Positions 61,002 through 64,000 of a stretch of 64,000 nucleotides of DNA are shown piece by piece (position 1 is the first letter of the stretch; each line of letters opens with the position of its first letter). A program made the position numbers and the translations under genes. Source of the stretch: an uncultured Phycisphaerae bacterium. Lineage in GTDB: Bacteria > Planctomycetota > Phycisphaerae > Sedimentisphaerales > Anaerohalosphaeraceae. The stretch lies in NCBI GenBank assembly GCA_937949545.1, contig CALEDR010000003.1, forward strand, positions 62,001 to 126,000, read 5' to 3'. The notes below the pieces were generated by a model. That model was not told where the DNA came from. It saw only the letters and a list, made by a program, of their open reading frames with translations, and searched no databases.

Positions 61002-63020
61002 TTATTGCTGAAGCCAATGCTGAATAAAAAAAGCCAAATCCTCCATATCGACCCGTCCGGACAAGTTGAAGTCGGCTCCGCCGCAGGTGTCCCACGGGTC
61101 GCAGTCGGACTGCCAGCGGGCGGCAAAGATCGCCCAGTCGACCAAATCCACCGTGCCCGAATTGTTCAGGTCGGGTGTTGTGCCCTGCGAAAAGATGACA
61201 AGAGAATAAGGGCCGATGCGGATAGTTGCGTTATAGGCCAGCCCGTCTTTAGGGCCCGGCACGGCCGAAACATCCAGTGTACTCCAGTTTCCGAAGGAGG
61301 AATCGTAACCGTTCCAGTCGCTGTTGAAGCGGACTCGCCAGCGTCCCGGACGGGGAAAGCCGATGTTATAGTTGGTAAAGCCCTGATAAGAAAAGTTGGC
61401 GGCGACGACGACATCATCCCGCGGTCCGCCGTTCCACCAGCGGTGGAAAGCGATCACCTTGGCGGAGTTGTTCACGTGAAAGACGTTGACATTTTTAGCC
61501 ATGAGGCCCTTGGTCAGGCCGGTGCGGTTTCGGCGGAGAGAAATCAGGTCTGTATAGAGCTGCCGAATGCCGGCGAAGGTTGTATTTTTGGTCCAGTCCA
61601 GCGGGGTACCATCGTTCCATGAACCGCTTTCGAGGAATTCCTGGCCCATAAAAAGAAGCGGGATGCCGGGACTGGTCAAAACCAGGCCGGCGCCGAGTGT
61701 CGAGCGTTTTTTGGAATAATAGCTGTCGGGATGTTCGGGCCAGATTCGTGTCGGGACTCGGGATTTTCCGCTGGCTGAGCCGGCCTCATCGTGGTTTTCG
61801 GTATAGATGACCCGCTGCGTGTCCCAGCCGTTGTACAGATGCACGATTGCATCCCGGATATCCCACATATTGCGGGATTCGTCGTAGGGGGTTTCGAGAG
61901 CAGCAACGACTTTGTGATGGAATCCGGGGTCCCATTGAGAATCGAATCCGGCCCCGCCGGCACCGGTCGGTTTGGTAATCCAGTCATTGTCCCGCATATC
62001 CTCGGCGATGGAGATTTTGGCGGGGAAGGCGGCGTCGATTTCGTTGTTAATCCACTGCATCAGGGACCATCCGGCGGGGATTTCGGGGCCGCCGATGTCC
62101 ACTTCCCGGATGTAGGCGGTGCCGTCCATCCGGATGCCGTCGAGGTTGTAGTCGGTCAGCCAGTACATCACATTGTCTCGGATGAAGGAGCGGACCGGTC
62201 CGCTGTCGAAATTGGGTCGGTCTCCCCAGGGGGTGTAGCGAAAATTGTTTTCGTAAAAGTAAATGCCGCCGGTGTCCGGGTAGGTGCTGAAGCCGTCGAA
62301 CTGCCAGAGAGAATACCCCAAATCCGTCGGTCCCCAGTGGTTGTACACGACATCTAGAAGGACGGCGATTCCCCGCTGGTGGCAGGCGTCGATGAACTGA
62401 CGCATCTGGGCGGGGGTGCCGTAAGCGCTTTCCGGGGCGAAGAGGTTGCAGGGATTGTAGCCGAGGGAATAGTCGCCCGGAAATTCGGCCGCAGGCATCA
62501 GCTGGACGGCATTGACCCCCAACGCGGCAAGATGGTCCAGTTTGGCCATAGCCGACAGCCAGGTTCCGGGCTTTCCGTCCGAAAGATTTGTGTCATGGAA
62601 GGTCCCGATGTGCAGCTCATAAATGACGAGTTCATTCCAGGGCGGGATGGTGAAGGGAGTCCATGTGTGGCTTGTGCTGACAATGATTCCGTTGCCGGTA
62701 GAATTGACGACGTCGCGGGCACGAGGGTCGATTTTCCAGAGAGAGCCGTTGATGACATATTTGTATTGCTGGTAGAGGGCGGCTCCTTCGACATCGGCGG
62801 ACCAAAGGCCGTCGTCCTCGTAAGCCAGGGGGTTTGCGGTGGTGCTCCAGTTATTAAAATTGCCGGCGACGGCCACGGAGGAGGCATTCGGCGCCCAGAC
62901 CCGGAAGGTGGTGCCGGTGGCGTAGGGAACGGCTCCCATGCCCGGGCGTGCGGAGGGGACAGCGGCCCATAAGGAGGCTGTCAGCGGCAAAAGAAGCAGA
63001 CAAATAATCCTTTGCGGCAT
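61002..63020 (-). CDS. GH13 alpha-glucan enzyme with CBM48 and dockerin-like tail
   Basis: This 672-residue exported enzyme has a signal peptide (MPQRIICLLLLPLTASLWAA). A CBM48 domain (GTTFRVWAPNASSVAVAGNFNNW, about 36-58) precedes a GH13 barrel: VVYNHWGPTD (region I), LDGIRMDGTAYI (region II, nucleophile Asp), SIAEDM (region III) and YTENHDE (region IV). This arrangement is typical of branching or debranching enzymes, acting on alpha-1,6 glucan links. The last 60 residues hold two dockerin-like repeats (DLNNSGTVDLVDWAIFA and DFNLSGRVDMEDLAFF). It is upstream of GH31 in the same direction. Confidence 0.93.
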   Translation of the reverse strand: MPQRIICLLLLPLTASLWAAVPSARPGMGAVPYATGTTFRVWAPNASSVAVAGNFNNWSTTANPLAYEDDGLWSADVEGAALYQQYKYVINGSLWKIDPRARDVVNSTGNGIIVSTSHTWTPFTIPPWNELVIYELHIGTFHDTNLSDGKPGTWLSAMAKLDHLAALGVNAVQLMPAAEFPGDYSLGYNPCNLFAPESAYGTPAQMRQFIDACHQRGIAVLLDVVYNHWGPTDLGYSLWQFDGFSTYPDTGGIYFYENNFRYTPWGDRPNFDSGPVRSFIRDNVMYWLTDYNLDGIRMDGTAYIREVDIGGPEIPAGWSLMQWINNEIDAAFPAKISIAEDMRDNDWITKPTGAGGAGFDSQWDPGFHHKVVAALETPYDESRNMWDIRDAIVHLYNGWDTQRVIYTENHDEAGSASGKSRVPTRIWPEHPDSYYSKKRSTLGAGLVLTSPGIPLLFMGQEFLESGSWNDGTPLDWTKNTTFAGIRQLYTDLISLRRNRTGLTKGLMAKNVNVFHVNNSAKVIAFHRWWNGGPRDDVVVAANFSYQGFTNYNIGFPRPGRWRVRFNSDWNGYDSSFGNWSTLDVSAVPGPKDGLAYNATIRIGPYSLVIFSQGTTPDLNNSGTVDLVDWAIFAARWQSDCDPWDTCGGADFNLSGRVDMEDLAFFIQHWLQQ

Positions 63021-63100
63021 GTTCAGATGCCTTTCCTCAGTTTTTTGTTAAATCCCCTTCCCGACGAAAGGGGCCGGGAAGGGGAAAATCTGGTACAAAC

Positions 63101-63802
63101 TTATTTTTTGCGGCGTATAGCCAACAAACCACCTATGCCGAGCAGTGTCAGAACGGTCGGCTCAGGAATCATCACCCCGTCCCCGAACACGGGGCGGTAT
63201 CCTGTTGTTCCGGCAGGCCAGGAGGCATCGACGGTGTCATAGATACCTTCGCGGGTCATCCATGCCCAGACCATCACCTGGTGCGAGCCGCCGATGACAG
63301 ACAGGGGGATTGTCAGTTCGTCGTTTGGGGAATCCTCATTCCAGCCGTAATAGGTGCCGGCGTTGGTCCAGCCGTTCCAGTTCCAGTACGTGCCGGCCCA
63401 ATTGCAGGTTTCATACCAGCCTGCACCGCCCGCATAGCAGTAGATAAAATCGGGCCGCAGGGTACCGGCGAAAGACAGGATGCCGTAGCCGTCCTGTGAA
63501 GCGCCGCTGCCGGCGATGCCGTCAATGTCAATGGCCACGAAGAATGAATCATGAGCCCAATAGTCATCGCCGAGATAGCGGTTGGTGGAGTTGCGGTCAA
63601 CGGCCAGATAGAGGTTGCTGGTGTCCCAGCCGGCCAGCAGGGTATAGGTGCCCACGTCAATGCCTGGCTGCGTGCCCAGATTGACAATTCCGGGGCCCGT
63701 CCATTCGTTCAGAACTCCATCCAGGACCGGTGTGAAGGCCCCAACCTGTGCGGCGGCCGCCAGCAAACATACTACACTCATCATCCACGTTCCTTTTTTC
63801 AT
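63101..63802 (-). CDS. PEP-CTERM sorting-domain protein
   Basis: This 233-residue exported protein has a signal peptide (MMSVVCLLAAAAQVGA) and a beta-rich body like a carbohydrate-binding module: DGVLNEWTGPGIVNLG, DTSNLYLAVDRNSTNRYLG, AIDIDG. It ends IPEPTVLTLLGIGGLLAIRRK. The DGVLNEW/VAIDID pattern fits a CBM9-like fold. It lies upstream of the GH13 gene in the same direction and may bind the same polysaccharide. Confidence 0.82.
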   Translation of the reverse strand: MKKGTWMMSVVCLLAAAAQVGAFTPVLDGVLNEWTGPGIVNLGTQPGIDVGTYTLLAGWDTSNLYLAVDRNSTNRYLGDDYWAHDSFFVAIDIDGIAGSGASQDGYGILSFAGTLRPDFIYCYAGGAGWYETCNWAGTYWNWNGWTNAGTYYGWNEDSPNDELTIPLSVIGGSHQVMVWAWMTREGIYDTVDASWPAGTTGYRPVFGDGVMIPEPTVLTLLGIGGLLAIRRKK

Positions 63803-63839
63803 TTTCCCATCCTCTCAAAAAAGTTTTCCTTCTTTTTAA

Positions 63840-63873
63840 GGATTGTCCGCCTCCGGGCGGAAGCGGACAATCC
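63840..63873 (-). terminator. Hairpin between two minus-strand genes
   Basis: GGATTGTCCGC (63840-63850) and GCGGACAATCC (63863-63873) form an 11-bp stem. On the minus strand it is followed by TTAAAAAG, a weak T tract; it lies just after the stop codon at 63890. Confidence 0.6.
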
Positions 63874-63889
63874 TGCCTGATTTTGCCTG

Positions 63890-64000
63890 TTAGTACTGCG
63901 GAGCAATGCTCGTGTTGAAAAGCCATTTGGAAGCCAAAAGGGCCAAATCATTCAGATTAATCCGGCAGTCGCCGTTGAGGTCGTTCTCCAGCGGTGCCGG
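63890..64000 (-). CDS. C-terminal fragment of a dockerin-tailed secreted protein (cut by window edge)
   Basis: Translating the minus strand gives the last 36 residues, ending ASKWLFNTSIAPQY and stop. They include a dockerin-like repeat DLNGDCRINLNDLALLA. The rest lies outside the window; from context it is likely another exported polysaccharide-acting protein. Confidence 0.75.
   Translation of the reverse strand, partial: PAPLENDLNGDCRINLNDLALLASKWLFNTSIAPQY

Overview
The window looks like a chromosomal segment of a member of the Planctomycetota, most likely an anaerobic polysaccharide degrader of the Phycisphaerae (Sedimentisphaerales-like). The grounds are several secreted proteins ending in PEP-CTERM sorting tails, others ending in dockerin-like EF-hand pairs, a TIGR03790-type protein, small zinc-ribbon proteins of planctomycete type, a tandem set of SPFH proteins joined to a P-type ATPase and an ABC exporter, and moderately GC-rich genes separated by AT-rich spacers. 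No rRNA or taxonomic marker gene is present, so the placement is an inference.

Layout. 1-369: 5' end of ilvC (minus). 543-4528: an Rrf2-type regulator with a palindrome over its own promoter, followed directly by pstSCAB. 4529-9754: a secreted nuclease-like protein, a 3D-domain protein, an apparent free-standing small RNA, a PutP-type symporter broken by a one-base frameshift, an N-acetylglutamate-synthase-like GNAT and an ABC-2 permease. 9923-20615: a seven-gene co-directional operon of three SPFH/HflKC-like proteins, a P1B metal ATPase, an ABC ATPase with an unusual repeat tail, its permease, and a large membrane-anchored protein. 20714-30325: pcrA/uvrD, pgi, two tRNAs, an ADP-forming acyl-CoA synthetase, a CoA-transferase/GNAT fusion and cardiolipin synthase. 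30329-34667: a minus-strand group (queC, yjbQ, secreted protein, ECF sigma, anti-sigma) divergent from queF and a zinc-ribbon gene. 34946-37187: sigma-28 promoter, flagellin, fliS and an OmpR-type response regulator. 37199-38662: PEGA lipoprotein, a hairpin-rich 100-bp tandem repeat array and a degenerate receiver-domain protein. 39065-45677: dapA-pdxJ, an SDR, ribBA-lipoprotein, a second ECF sigma/anti-sigma pair and an isochorismatase-like hydrolase. 45811-64000: a polysaccharide-utilisation region with GH130, a truncated LamG/dockerin glycosidase, PEP-CTERM proteins, pilT, TIGR03790, a beta-CASP nuclease, a PfkB kinase, a pseudopilin, GH31 and GH13.

Genes that work together: pstSCAB imports phosphate and may be tied to the Rrf2 protein upstream. 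The SPFH-ATPase-ABC operon looks like one membrane machine for cell-envelope or metal homeostasis and is the best candidate here for an uncharacterised system. The acyl-CoA synthetase and CoA transferase would interconvert acyl-CoAs and acids with ATP gain, as expected in a fermenter. The GH13, GH31 and GH130 enzymes, with dockerin-like or PEP-CTERM tails, indicate surface degradation of alpha-glucans and mannosides.

Two places look broken: the 7-A run in the symporter, and a head-to-head junction near 46.6 kb where two divergently oriented glycosidase genes both lack their 5' ends. Both could be real or assembly artefacts.
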